Assembly: GCA_963702495.1 (NCBI GenBank)
Contig: CAVPDA010000010.1
Location: 425,024 to 489,023, forward strand
Reading direction: 5' to 3'
Length of the DNA stretch: 64,000 bases
Origin: CAVPDA01 sp963702495
GTDB lineage: Bacteria; Pseudomonadota; Gammaproteobacteria; Burkholderiales; Rhodocyclaceae
The position numbers were made by a program, and so were the translations under genes. The notes below the pieces were generated by a model, which searched no databases, was not told the origin of the DNA, and saw only the letters and a list, made by a program, of their open reading frames with translations. Below are positions 17,725 to 26,393 of this stretch, piece after piece (position 1 is the first letter of the stretch; each line of letters opens with the position of its first letter).

Positions 17725-18116
17725 TCAGAGGCGACGGCTGCGGGCTGCTCGGCCGGCTTCTCCTCGACAGCCGGCGCCGGCATCAGGGACTTCGCCTTCT
17801 CCTCCTTCATCATCGGAGAAGGCGTCGTCACCGGCTTCTTCATCTTGATGGCAAGATGACGCAGCACCGCATCGTTGAACTTGAAGGCGTGCTCGAGTTC
17901 GGCCAGGGTTTCGCCGTCGCACTCGATGTTCATCAGCACGTAATGCGCCTTGTGCACTTTCTGGATCGGATAGGCCATCTGGCGACGGCCCCAGTCTTCG
18001 AGGCGGTGGATGGTGCCGCTGCGCCCGGCCACGAGGGTCCGGTAGCGCTCGATCATTGCCGGCACCTGCTCGCTCTGGTCCGGGTGAACGATGAAAACAA
18101 TTTCATAATGTCGCAT
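17721..18116 (-). CDS. rpsF: 30S ribosomal protein S6 (131 aa)
   Basis: Begins MRHYEIVFIVHPDQSEQVPA, followed by EDWGRRQMAYPIQKVHKAHY and the LRHLAIKMKKP strand, all typical S6. The ATG at 18116 is certain by homology. A Lys/Pro/Ala/Glu tail of about 30 residues extends the C-terminus, common in betaproteobacterial S6. First gene of its operon. Confidence 0.97.
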   Translation of the reverse strand: MRHYEIVFIVHPDQSEQVPAMIERYRTLVAGRSGTIHRLEDWGRRQMAYPIQKVHKAHYVLMNIECDGETLAELEHAFKFNDAVLRHLAIKMKKPVTTPSPMMKEEKAKSLMPAPAVEEKPAEQPAAVASE

Positions 18117-18268
18117 GCAGGCTCCTTGTGGTTGGTTGTGCGCCCGATGGCGCCAATGCAGCCCCCCGGCATGCGATTCCGGTGGGGCAAGGTGGGAAAA
18201 GCCCGCAATTATACGACGAAGCGCGCGTCCGATCAAACCGCGCAACGAACACACCGAGCGACGCCGAG

Positions 18269-18949
18269 CTAGAGCGATTCGATCAGCTCCGGGCCGTCGT
18301 TGGCGGCCTTGTTGACGTTCGTGCTGACCGCGTGGGCCACCATGCGCGCCGAATCCAGCGGCCGCAACAACCCTTCGATCTGATCGGCGCGGGTCAGGTC
18401 GCGTGCCAGCCAGCGGTCGTGGCTCTCGGCGGGAACGATCACCGGCATGCGATCATGCACCGGCGCCATCAGTTGATTGGCCGCGGTCGTCAGGATGGCG
18501 CAACTGCGCAGCGTGTAGCCCTCTTCGTCCGCTGTCCGCCCCGCCCACGTGTCCCAGATGCCCCCCAGCGCGAAGGGATGGCCATCGGCCATGCGGAAGT
18601 AATAGGGCTGCTTGCGGCTGCCGTCGCGGTGCCACTCGTAGAAACCGTCCACCGGAATCAGGCAGCGGCGGTGCCGGATGGCATCGTGGAACATCGGCTT
18701 GGCGAATATGGTGTCGGAGCGGGCATTGATCGGCTTCGGCCCCTCCAGGTCCCGCGCCCAACGCGGGACGAAGCCCCAGCTCAGGCCCACCAGCTGCCGC
18801 CCGCCATCGCTGCCGAGCAGCGCCAGGATCTTGCGCGCCGGGGCGATGTTCCAGCCCGGCGCAACGGCATCGCAGTCGAAGCCGAGAACCGCCTGGAAGC
18901 GCAGCGCGATCTCCTGCGCCGGCGTGTGCAGATCGATGCGGCCGCACAC
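18269..18949 (-). CDS. SRAP-domain abasic-site crosslinking protein (HMCES/YedK type, 226 aa)
   Basis: Shields abasic sites in single-stranded DNA by forming a covalent link through the N-terminal cysteine. Catalytic Cys2 (MCGR) is present, with NARSDT near 75, the Glu in PVDGFYEWH near 105 and the His in PVHDRMPVI near 166, so the active site is intact. Length is normal. It lies between rlmB and rpsF, reading the same way as both; its stop is about 150 bases from the rpsF start. Confidence 0.93.
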   Translation of the reverse strand: MCGRIDLHTPAQEIALRFQAVLGFDCDAVAPGWNIAPARKILALLGSDGGRQLVGLSWGFVPRWARDLEGPKPINARSDTIFAKPMFHDAIRHRRCLIPVDGFYEWHRDGSRKQPYYFRMADGHPFALGGIWDTWAGRTADEEGYTLRSCAILTTAANQLMAPVHDRMPVIVPAESHDRWLARDLTRADQIEGLLRPLDSARMVAHAVSTNVNKAANDGPELIESL

Positions 18950-18952
18950 GGC

Positions 18953-19696
18953 TCAGACTCGCGCCAGGCGCTGACGCCGCGCCTCGAACAGGCAGATGCC
19001 GCTGGCGACCGAGACATTGAGGCTCTCTACGCTGCCGAACATGGGTATGCGCAGCAGTTGGTCGCAGGTCTCGCGCGTCAGCCGGCGCAGCCCCGTGCCC
19101 TCGGCGCCCAGCACCCAGGCCAGCGCGCCCTGCAGCTCGGCCTGATACAGATCCCGGTCCGCGGACGCGTCGGCACCCACGGTCCATATGTTGCGCTCCT
19201 GCAGTTCGCGCAGCGTGCGCGCCAGGTTGGTGACCACGACATAGGGCACCGTGTCGGCCGCACCGCTCGCCACCTTGATGGCTGTGGCATTGAGGCCGAC
19301 GGCCCGGTCCTTGGGCGCGATGACGGCATGGGCGCCGGCGCCGTCCGCCACGCGCAGACAGGCGCCCAGATTGTGGGGGTCCTGCACGCCGTCCAGCACC
19401 AGCAGCAGTGCGGCCTCGGGCAGGTCATCGAGCACCTCGTCGAGCTTGAGGTGGCGCGGCACGGCAGTGACGCGGGCGACCACGCCCTGGTGGCGATGGT
19501 GGCCCACGAGGGCATCGAGGCGCGCCGCTTCGAGCTGCACCAGGCGCACGGCGTTGGCTTCGGCGACGCGGGCGAGGTCGCGCGCGCGCGCGTCCTGGCG
19601 GCTATGCGTCAGGAAGATCTCCCGGATCCCGTCCGGATCCTGGCGCAGCTTGGCGGTGACGGCGTGGAAGCCGTAGATCAGGCGCGTTTCGCTCAT
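18953..19696 (-). CDS. rlmB: 23S rRNA (guanosine-2'-O-)-methyltransferase RlmB (247 aa)
   Basis: A SpoU/TrmH-class knotted methyltransferase acting on G2251 of 23S rRNA. It begins LIYGFHAVTAKLRQDP. The three SPOUT motifs are visible: LDGVQDPHNLGACLR, VLGAEGTGLRRL and the C-terminal FGSVESLNVSVASGICLFE. The ATG at 19696 is chosen by homology. In many betaproteobacteria it directly follows rnr; here 16 kb separates them. Confidence 0.95.
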   Translation of the reverse strand: MSETRLIYGFHAVTAKLRQDPDGIREIFLTHSRQDARARDLARVAEANAVRLVQLEAARLDALVGHHRHQGVVARVTAVPRHLKLDEVLDDLPEAALLLVLDGVQDPHNLGACLRVADGAGAHAVIAPKDRAVGLNATAIKVASGAADTVPYVVVTNLARTLRELQERNIWTVGADASADRDLYQAELQGALAWVLGAEGTGLRRLTRETCDQLLRIPMFGSVESLNVSVASGICLFEARRQRLARV

Positions 19697-19745
19697 GCGA
19701 AGGGCACGCTGGTCGGGCAAGCGTGAGGCATTCCGGAGCGGCGCA

Positions 19746-21173
19746 TCAGGACATTTGCAGACGCTGCATGCGCCGCCACAGGGTGGTGCGGTCGATGCCG
19801 AGCAGTTTGGCGGCGATCGCCTTGCTGCCGTGGGCCTTGCGCAGCGCGGCGGCAAGTTCGCTCTGCTCCGCCGCCGCTTCCTCCTCCGACGCCGGACCGG
19901 GCGCGGGCCGGGCCAGGATCGGCTCCACCGCACGGGGCACTTCCCGGCAGTACAGCCGCACGTCCTGGGGCAGGCTGTCGAGCGTGATGCGGCCCTTGTC
20001 GGCGCAGATCACGCCATGTTCCACCGCGTTGGAAAGCTCGCGGATATTGCCCGGCCAGGGATAATTCAGCAGTGCCTGCCACGCCTCCTTCGATATCTGC
20101 ACCTCTTCGCAACCGCCCTTGGCCAGCAGGTTTTCGCGAAAATGATCCACCAGCACCGGAATGTCGCCGATGCGATCGCGCAGCGGCGGAATGCGCAGCG
20201 GGATCACCGCAATCCGGTAATAGAGCTCGGGGCGAAAGGTGCCGATATCGACCGCGTGCCGCAGATCGATGTTGGAGGCGCTGACGATGCGCGCATCGAC
20301 GCGTACCGTGTCGTTCGAGCCGAGGCGGTGAAAGCGCTGTTCCTCCAGTGCGTTGAGCAGCTTCGCCTGAAGATGGATCGGAATTTCGCCGATCTCGTCC
20401 AGGAACAGGGTGCCGTGGTTGGCGGCGGCGAACTTGCCGTCGCGGTTGTCGATGGCGCCGGTGAAGGCACCGCGGACGTGGCCGAAGAACTCCGACTCCA
20501 TCAGGGCCTCGGGAATCGCCGCGCAATTCACTTCCACGAGCGGGAAACGCGCGCGGCTGCTCTGCTCGTGGATCAGGCGCGCGAAGCAGCTCTTGCCGAC
20601 CCCGGACTCGCCCTGCAGCAAAACCGAGGCGTCGGACTTGGCCACCTGCCGGGCGCGCTCGATGAGGTTGAGCATCTCGGCGTTGGCGGTGATGAGGCCG
20701 CAGGCATCGGTCTCCTCGAACGTGGCTTCGAGCTGGCGGCGCACCGTGACATCGCGCACGACGACGACCCGGATCTCGCCTCCCGCCGCGTCCCGGCGCA
20801 GGCGGCGCACGGCGAACTCGAGAAAGCGCACGCTCCCCCCGGCATTGATCTTCTCGTCGAAGCGCAGAAGGCGGTCCGAGCTCTTGGCGAGCGGATCCTG
20901 CTCGCCTGAATCGAGCGCGGCCCGCACCACCCGCTTGCTCCAGCCAGGCCTGCCCAGTTGCTTCAGGAATTGCAGCGGCACTTCATCGGCGATGCCGAAC
21001 AGATCGCGCACCGCAGCGTTGTGGAAAAGGATGCGCCCGTCCGCGTCGGCAACCAGCACGCCCTCATTGACCTGGTCGATCACGGTTTCCATGACGTCGC
21101 AGAACAGCTGCGGGTCCTGCTCCCCGGCGAACTTGTCGAACCCGCTGTTGGACTTTTCCTGCCTCGTGCTCAT
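19746..21173 (-). CDS. Sigma-54-dependent transcriptional activator with PAS domain (475 aa)
   Basis: A bacterial enhancer-binding protein: N-terminal PAS-like sensor (about residues 25-145), AAA+ domain with Walker A GESGVGKS at 188-195, an intact GAFTGA loop at 235-240 that contacts sigma-54, Walker B TLFLDE near 255, and a Fis-type helix-turn-helix at the C-terminus (KAIAAKLLGIDRTTLWRRM). There is no receiver domain, so it probably senses a small ligand or redox state through PAS. It lies just beyond the terminator of the 14-gene block that has a sigma-54 promoter, and is the obvious candidate for its regulator (inference from proximity). Confidence 0.9.
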   Translation of the reverse strand: MSTRQEKSNSGFDKFAGEQDPQLFCDVMETVIDQVNEGVLVADADGRILFHNAAVRDLFGIADEVPLQFLKQLGRPGWSKRVVRAALDSGEQDPLAKSSDRLLRFDEKINAGGSVRFLEFAVRRLRRDAAGGEIRVVVVRDVTVRRQLEATFEETDACGLITANAEMLNLIERARQVAKSDASVLLQGESGVGKSCFARLIHEQSSRARFPLVEVNCAAIPEALMESEFFGHVRGAFTGAIDNRDGKFAAANHGTLFLDEIGEIPIHLQAKLLNALEEQRFHRLGSNDTVRVDARIVSASNIDLRHAVDIGTFRPELYYRIAVIPLRIPPLRDRIGDIPVLVDHFRENLLAKGGCEEVQISKEAWQALLNYPWPGNIRELSNAVEHGVICADKGRITLDSLPQDVRLYCREVPRAVEPILARPAPGPASEEEAAAEQSELAAALRKAHGSKAIAAKLLGIDRTTLWRRMQRLQMS

Positions 21174-21245
21174 GTCGATGGACGGCTACCCGATCGCGCC
21201 CCCGCGCCTGCCCTGAAAACCTAATCCAACCGCAACCGTCCTGTC

Positions 21246-21283
21246 AAAAAATCGCCCTGCGAGGCTGCACTGCGCCAGGGCGA
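21246..21283 (-). terminator. Strong intrinsic terminator closing the 14-gene operon
   Basis: On the minus strand TCGCCCTG (21276-21283) pairs perfectly with CAGGGCGA (21252-21259) around a 16-base loop and runs straight into a T tract (complement of 21246-21251). It lies 23 bases past the LysM-TPR gene stop and separates the block from the activator gene. Confidence 0.85.
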
Positions 21284-21305
21284 ATGAATCTGCATCGCTG
21301 CTCCA

Positions 21306-22526
21306 TCAGCGCGGCGCCGGAGACACCAAGCGCGCATGCAAGTCATCGGCCAAGGCCGGATTGCCCTCCGACACCGCCAGCAGCAGCTGCGCGGCGCGGG
21401 AACGATTGCCGCGGTCGATCAGAACCCGGGCAGCGTCATAGTACAGGCCCGCCGCCACGGCCAGGTTTCCGGCGCGGTAGTAGATATTGCCGAGTTCGCC
21501 GAGCGCCTCGGCATCGCGCGGCGACTTCAGCAGATGCTGGCGGTAGTAGTAGGTCGCCCACGCAATATCGCCCACGTTGTAGGCCCGCCGCGCCGCATCG
21601 CGAAACGCGTCGCGCGACAACCCGACCGTCACCGGTGTGGGCGTGGCCGGCGCCGCGGCCGGTTCGCCGCGCGCAGCGGCGGAAGAAGCCGCGCCGACGC
21701 CAGCCTGCCCGCTGCCAGTACCGGCCGCACGCGCTGCTGCAGCGCCATTGACGGCGGCCACGGCGGGCGCCTGCCCCGCCGGTGTCTTCATCGTCGCCGT
21801 CGCCTCGGTCACCGGTGCCCGGGACGGCGTCGCGCCTGACGATTTCGCCGGGCCGTCCGCAGACGGCGAACCAGCCGCTGCGGCGGGCTGGGGCGCCGCC
21901 GACGCCGGCGCCTTGCCGGAAACCCCGCCCGTCGATTTTCCCGCTGCCGCGTCCGCCGCCGCGGCCGGTGCCCCCGTGGCGGCGGACGACCCTGGCAGTC
22001 CGCGGCAGAAATAGGTCGGCGTGGCCTTCGCGCCGGGCGGCCATGGCGCGCGGCGCAGCGCCTCTTCGCGCACCGCCTTCACGTCCGCTTCACTGAAATT
22101 GCGCGGCACGCTGAGCACCTGCCCGGGACAGAGCCAGTCCACGCTGGCGATCTGGGACAGGTTGCCGCGGTAGAGCATCATCCACATCGACGCATCGCCA
22201 TAAATCTCCGGCCGGCGCGCGATCAGGGCCAGCGTGTCTCCCGCCTGCACGACATAGGTGTCGGGCTTGGGCAGGCCCACGGACCGCTCGACCTCGGGGA
22301 CGGCGGGCGCCGGGGGCGCCGCCGCCGGTGGCGCAGGCGCCGCAACAGCAGTCTGGGCGATCGGCGCTGCCACCGTCTTCTGCGCTGCGGCGGCGCGCGC
22401 CGCTTCCGGCGCGCGGGCCACCGGCGCCGCCGGCTGCGTCGGCGAAGTATGGGCACATCCGCCGAGCAAGGCCGCCGCGATCGCGACGAATGCGGCAACG
22501 CGCGAATCAGGCCTGATCTTTCGCAT
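21306..22526 (-). CDS. Lipoprotein with LysM domain and C-terminal TPR module (406 aa)
   Basis: ATG at 22526 with GGAG upstream. Signal with lipobox LLGGC (Cys24). A LysM-type domain spans about 90-141 (YVVQAGDTLALIARRPEIYG ... LCPGQVLSVP), suggesting peptidoglycan binding. A long Ala/Pro linker follows, then a TPR module at about 309-406 (GELGNIYYRAGN, AAGLYYDAARVLIDRGN). The same module occurs in the proteins encoded at 23299-24972 and 26778-27477. It is the last gene before the terminator. Likely an outer-membrane or wall-anchored scaffold; no enzyme motif is seen. Confidence 0.8.
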   Translation of the reverse strand: MRKIRPDSRVAAFVAIAAALLGGCAHTSPTQPAAPVARAPEAARAAAAQKTVAAPIAQTAVAAPAPPAAAPPAPAVPEVERSVGLPKPDTYVVQAGDTLALIARRPEIYGDASMWMMLYRGNLSQIASVDWLCPGQVLSVPRNFSEADVKAVREEALRRAPWPPGAKATPTYFCRGLPGSSAATGAPAAAADAAAGKSTGGVSGKAPASAAPQPAAAAGSPSADGPAKSSGATPSRAPVTEATATMKTPAGQAPAVAAVNGAAAARAAGTGSGQAGVGAASSAAARGEPAAAPATPTPVTVGLSRDAFRDAARRAYNVGDIAWATYYYRQHLLKSPRDAEALGELGNIYYRAGNLAVAAGLYYDAARVLIDRGNRSRAAQLLLAVSEGNPALADDLHARLVSPAPR

Positions 22527-22587
22527 CAAGGGTTCTCCGATAGGTTTCGGCTCGCGCTCCGGAGGCTGCCGCTCCGAGCGCGGAAAC

Positions 22588-23277
22588 TCAGCGCCGACCC
22601 GACTGGGGCGGCTGCGCAGGAGGTGACGGATTGGGCGCGGGATAGTAGTTCTGCCGAGCCGGAACAGCGTAGCGCTGCACCGGCTGGGCAGGCTGCCGCG
22701 GCGCCGCGGCCATCGGCTGCGCCGATATCGACTGGGTCGGATAGGGCGTAACCAGCGGCGGCGGGGGCGGCGAGTATGGCGGCGACCCCTGGTAGCCGCG
22801 GTTGCCGCCGCCCATGAAAGGCATGACGTTGTTCATCGTGCCCATCATCGGGCCGAAACTGCGGTCGAGGTTGCGCGCGGAATGCTGGATCAGCGACACG
22901 GTACCGGCCATGTGCTGGGTCGTGGCATCCATGTTCGCCATGTGCTTCACCATCGGGTCCATCAGCTGCATGGAGTTATCCATGTTGGACATGGATGAGC
23001 GCATGCCCAGCATGGTGCCGCGCATCTCGTCCATGTGCTGGGTCATGCGATGGGCATCGGTGGTGAGCTGGTAGATCAGAAAGAAACCATAGGCAGCGAG
23101 AATGACGAAGGCAACCATGCCGCTGTAGGCGATGATGCGCACCGTCTTGAGCGCCGCCGCCGCGCGCTCCATGTATACGACGTACTCCGGCGGCTTGTAA
23201 TCACCCCGGTGCGGATAGAGCCCTGCCGGGTAGTCGTCTTCGATCCGGGTCGCGCTGCGATCCCTTTTTTCAGTCAT
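22588..23277 (-). CDS. Membrane-anchored Met-rich protein, unknown function (229 aa)
   Basis: A charged cytoplasmic start (about 45 residues) precedes one transmembrane helix (IIAYSGMVAFVILAAYGFF, about 48-68). The periplasmic part has a Met-rich helical segment of about 90 residues with a heptad-like pattern (MTQHMDEMRGTMLGM, then HMANMDATTQHMAGTV), probably a coiled coil. It ends in a Pro/Gln/Tyr-rich disordered tail. I know no named family. Short gaps on both sides place it in the operon. Confidence 0.65.
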   Translation of the reverse strand: MTEKRDRSATRIEDDYPAGLYPHRGDYKPPEYVVYMERAAAALKTVRIIAYSGMVAFVILAAYGFFLIYQLTTDAHRMTQHMDEMRGTMLGMRSSMSNMDNSMQLMDPMVKHMANMDATTQHMAGTVSLIQHSARNLDRSFGPMMGTMNNVMPFMGGGNRGYQGSPPYSPPPPPLVTPYPTQSISAQPMAAAPRQPAQPVQRYAVPARQNYYPAPNPSPPAQPPQSGRR

Positions 23278-23298
23278 CGGGGAAAACCCCTGCGTCGA

Positions 23299-24972
23299 TT
23301 AGTAGACCGATCGCGGCAGCGAGGCCAGGCGGCGTGTCAGGACCGCTGCCAGCAGCGGATCGTGTTGTTCGATATGGGGCAAGAGCAGATAGACGGAGCC
23401 CGGCTGACCGAAATCGATGAGCCTCGACGAGGCCTCGTAGTAGGCCTGCGCCGCTTCCTGCGGTCGGCCCGCCGACAGCAGCACGTTGCCCAGTTCGCCG
23501 AACGCCGATGGATCATCGTCGTTCCGCGCGAGGTAGCCACGATAGACTCGAATCGAATCCTGGTATTGCCGATTCGCGTACGCCTGCCGCGCCGCCACGA
23601 TCTGCGGATCCAATTGAGCCGGCTCACCCGGTGGCGGCACCGCTGGCGCCGGCTGATATGCCGATGCTTGAGGCGCGACTGCGGGTGGCGGCATTCCGCC
23701 CATCGCCCCGGCCATCGGTGCCCCCGCCGACTGCGGCGGCTGCATCGGCGCCATACGCGGCACGGGCGCTGTGCCGCCTGCGGAGGGCTGGGCCATCATC
23801 GCCTGCGGGCCGTACGGGGTGCCAGGAGGCATTCCGCCCGGAGCCATCCCCCGCGCCTGCCAGGACGGCACAGGTCCGTAGTTCGGCGACCGCCCCGCAG
23901 GAGCCGGCTGCATTCCAGGCTGCATGGCCGGTCCCGGTTGCATCGCCTGCGGGCCCGGCTGCATCCCCGGTCCGGGGTACATGGCCGGCCCAGCATACAT
24001 GCCTTGCCCCGCCTGCATGGACGGCCCGGGTTGCATTGACGGCCCGGGTTGCATCGCGGGACCGCCGTACATTCCCGGCCCGGTCTGCATCGATGGTCCC
24101 GGCTGCATCGCCGGCCCAGCCTGGATGCTCGGTCCAGGGTACATGGCGGGTCCCGGTTGCATGGCCGGTCCCGGTTGCATCGTGGGCCCCGGCTGCAGTG
24201 TCTGCGGCCCAGCCTGCATGCTCGGTCCGGGGTACATGGCCGGTCCCGGCTGCATAGCCGGTCCGGGCTCCATGGCCGGCCCCGGCTGCATAGCCTGCCC
24301 GGACTGCATCGTCGGACCGGACTGCATCGTCGGGCCTGGGTACATTGCGGGCCCGGACTGCATCGTCGGGCCGGGGTACATTGCGGGCCCGGACTGCATC
24401 GCAGGAACTTCCTGCGAAGCCGGCGGCGGCTGCATGCCGTAGCCCGCTTGCATCCCGGGATCGGGCTGCATTCCGGGAGGCATGCCCGGTCCGGCCTGCA
24501 TCGCCCCCGGCGCCGGCCCCGCCATCGCCTGCTGCGGGTTTTCCGGCATGCGCTGGTAGGACGAGACGCTCGGTGCGGCGGCGTATTGCTGCGGCATCGG
24601 CTGCGCCGCCCCCGTCGCTTCCGGATAGGCCGGATAGGTCGGATAGTCCGGGTACGGCGGATACACAACGATGGGCGCAGCCGCCTCGGCCGGCCGCGAC
24701 GCCATGCCGCCGGCCGGCTTGATCTCGCCCGTAGACGCCGCTGCCGTCGTCGTCGCGGCACTGCCGCGCAGGCATTCGTAGAAGCGACCATAATCCGTCA
24801 CGATGGTGCGCTTGTAGGCTCGGGCGTGATCCAGAGCCCCATCGCCGACGCGCTTCGCGTCGGCATTGTAGAAGTACAGACCGACCAGGACCGCCAGCAC
24901 CGCCAGCACAAAGAAACCGACAACCCCCCAGAAGCTTCGACGCGGCGCTGCATCATGCGTGAGTTCTGACAT
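23299..24972 (-). CDS. Membrane-anchored Met-Pro-Gly repeat protein with C-terminal TPR module (557 aa)
   Basis: N-terminal transmembrane helix at about 16-37 (VVGFFVLAVLAVLVGLYFYN). A long low-complexity region, about residues 155-350, is built from PGPAMxxGP-type units of five to six residues (MQPGPAMYPGP, MQSGP). The last ~104 residues are the operon's TPR module (GELGNVLLSAGRPQEAAQAY, YEASSRLIDFG). Topology suggests the repeats and TPR lie in the periplasm. The repeat could be a flexible spacer or a binding surface; sequence gives no catalytic residues. Confidence 0.75.
   Translation of the reverse strand: MSELTHDAAPRRSFWGVVGFFVLAVLAVLVGLYFYNADAKRVGDGALDHARAYKRTIVTDYGRFYECLRGSAATTTAAASTGEIKPAGGMASRPAEAAAPIVVYPPYPDYPTYPAYPEATGAAQPMPQQYAAAPSVSSYQRMPENPQQAMAGPAPGAMQAGPGMPPGMQPDPGMQAGYGMQPPPASQEVPAMQSGPAMYPGPTMQSGPAMYPGPTMQSGPTMQSGQAMQPGPAMEPGPAMQPGPAMYPGPSMQAGPQTLQPGPTMQPGPAMQPGPAMYPGPSIQAGPAMQPGPSMQTGPGMYGGPAMQPGPSMQPGPSMQAGQGMYAGPAMYPGPGMQPGPQAMQPGPAMQPGMQPAPAGRSPNYGPVPSWQARGMAPGGMPPGTPYGPQAMMAQPSAGGTAPVPRMAPMQPPQSAGAPMAGAMGGMPPPAVAPQASAYQPAPAVPPPGEPAQLDPQIVAARQAYANRQYQDSIRVYRGYLARNDDDPSAFGELGNVLLSAGRPQEAAQAYYEASSRLIDFGQPGSVYLLLPHIEQHDPLLAAVLTRRLASLPRSVY
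23925..24400. repeat. Degenerate tandem repeat encoding PGP-Met units
   Basis: Fifteen- to eighteen-base units of the GGTCCCGGCTGCAT type repeat dozens of times inside the 557-residue protein gene. Units have drifted at third positions, so the protein repeat is better kept than the DNA repeat. Confidence 0.7.
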
Positions 24973-25015
24973 TTTGAGTTACTCCGATTGTAGGTGACCT
25001 TGTTCGGGGAACCGG

Positions 25016-25651
25016 TTAGCGCGTCGCATCGATCGCGTTCGCCAGATCGAAAAATTCCTGTGTGGCTTTGGACCTGGGGTCCAGTTCGAATACCGCCAGG
25101 CCCTCGCTCAGGCTGCGGCAGAAACTGACCCGCTGCCCGAGACGGCCCGGCAATACCGTGACGCCTTCCAGCATGTTCATGAGCACGTTCAGCGCCACCG
25201 CAGCCTCTCGCGTCTCCTTCGATCCGCCGAGGGCGTCGGTCCGATTCAGAAACAGCATGACGGCGCACTCGGGACGGCGCTCGCCCTGCACGATCTTCAG
25301 GTAGCGCTGGGTGGACCACACGTCCGCCTGCCCCGGAACCACCGGAATCAGAATGGAATCGGCATGGCGGATCGCTTCCAGCATGCGCTCGAAGTTGGAG
25401 GCACCGACATCCACGATGATGTCGGCGGAATCCTTGCGCAGTTGCGACAGATTGGAATCAGCCGGCAGCAGGCCCAGGTGCGGGACGAACCCTTCCTCGG
25501 TCCGAATCGCCACCAAGTCGGAAAGGGTGCGCTGGGTGTCCAGGTCGACGAGCCTGACGGTCCTGTTCTGCATGGCGCGCCAGACGGCGAGATTGAACGC
25601 GACCGTGCTCTTGCCTGAGCCGCCTTTCATGTTGCCGATGACCGTGATCAT
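25016..25651 (-). CDS. ParA/MinD-family partition-type ATPase (211 aa)
   Basis: The ATG at 25651 gives MITVIGNMKGGSGKST, a deviant Walker A with both signature lysines (K9, K14). VRLVDLDTQRTLSDL is the Walker A' region and DIIVDVGAS the Walker B position. Length is that of a minimal ParA ATPase without an N-terminal DNA-binding domain. No parB lies nearby; instead it is the tenth or eleventh gene of an envelope-protein operon. Orphan ParAs of this sort position cargo such as carboxysomes or chemoreceptor clusters on the nucleoid. Cargo here is unknown. Confidence 0.88.
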   Translation of the reverse strand: MITVIGNMKGGSGKSTVAFNLAVWRAMQNRTVRLVDLDTQRTLSDLVAIRTEEGFVPHLGLLPADSNLSQLRKDSADIIVDVGASNFERMLEAIRHADSILIPVVPGQADVWSTQRYLKIVQGERRPECAVMLFLNRTDALGGSKETREAAVALNVLMNMLEGVTVLPGRLGQRVSFCRSLSEGLAVFELDPRSKATQEFFDLANAIDATR

Positions 25652-25679
25652 GCCTCCCCCGACGCCATTCCGTTGATGC

Positions 25680-26390
25680 TTACCAGGAATCCCACGAGTC
25701 CGCGCCACCACCCCACGGGTTGAAAGCGCCGCCCATCGGATTCATGCTGTTCCAGGGATCCCCGCCGCCGCCCCAGGGATTGCCGCCCCACGGGTTCATG
25801 CCGCTGCCCCAAGGATTGTAACCGCCGCTGCTCCAAGGGTTGTAACCGCCGCTGCTCCATGGATTCGCGCCGCCACCCCAGGGATTCATGCCGCTACCCC
25901 ACGGGTTACCGCCACCCCCCCACGGGTTACCGCCACCCCCCCACGGGTTACCGCCACCCCCCCACGGGTTACCGCCACCGCCCCACGGATTGTAGCCGCC
26001 TCCCATCGGGTTCATGGTGTTGCCCATGGGGCTCATGGGGCTCATGGGACTCATCGGGCTCATGGGATTGCTGATGGGATTACCCATGGGGTTCATCGTA
26101 TTGCCCATGGGGTTCATCTGGTTTCCCATGGGGTTCATCTGGTTGCCCATGGGGTTCATCTGGTTGCCCATGGGGTTCATCTGGTTGCCCATGGGGTTCA
26201 TCTGGTTGCCCATGGGGTTCATCTGGTTGCCCATGGGGTTCATGCCGCTGCCCCAACTGGTCGGATTGCCGCCGTACCAGGGCGAACTGCCACCCGCCGG
26301 GCTTCCCCAGAAGGCAGACGCCGCCCCAGTGGCGAGCATCAGCATCGAACCCAGAGCAACGGGCAATGCGGCCCCGATCGATCTACGCAT
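25680..26390 (-). CDS. Exported heptapeptide-repeat protein, Met/Asn/Gly/Trp-rich (236 aa)
   Basis: A signal peptide (residues 1-26, ending ATGAASA) precedes FWGS. The mature chain has two repeat blocks: MNPMGNQ heptads (about 50-112) then GGGGNPW heptads (about 130-165), followed by degenerate NPWGSG units. Composition is almost only Met, Asn, Pro, Gly, Trp and Ser. It resembles structural, low-complexity exported proteins such as sulfur-globule or matrix proteins, though Met-rich repeats could also bind copper. No family name is recognised. It ends 3 bases from the next small gene upstream. Confidence 0.75.
   Translation of the reverse strand: MRRSIGAALPVALGSMLMLATGAASAFWGSPAGGSSPWYGGNPTSWGSGMNPMGNQMNPMGNQMNPMGNQMNPMGNQMNPMGNQMNPMGNQMNPMGNTMNPMGNPISNPMSPMSPMSPMSPMGNTMNPMGGGYNPWGGGGNPWGGGGNPWGGGGNPWGGGGNPWGSGMNPWGGGANPWSSGGYNPWSSGGYNPWGSGMNPWGGNPWGGGGDPWNSMNPMGGAFNPWGGGADSWDSW
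25870..25990. repeat. 21-base tandem repeat encoding GGGGNPW
   Basis: About five 21-base units, the central three or four identical, inside the 236-residue exported protein gene. Near-identity at third positions points to recent expansion. Confidence 0.8.
26078..26243. repeat. 21-base tandem repeat encoding MNPMGNQ
   Basis: At least seven near-identical 21-base units in tandem in the same gene; several are identical. The array is expected to vary in copy number by slippage. Confidence 0.85.
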
Positions 26391-26393
26391 TTG

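Noticed and set aside
23925..24400. CRISPR-like array because of regular short repeats
   Set aside because: The units are 15-18 bases, contiguous without spacers, and stay in frame inside a protein-coding gene.
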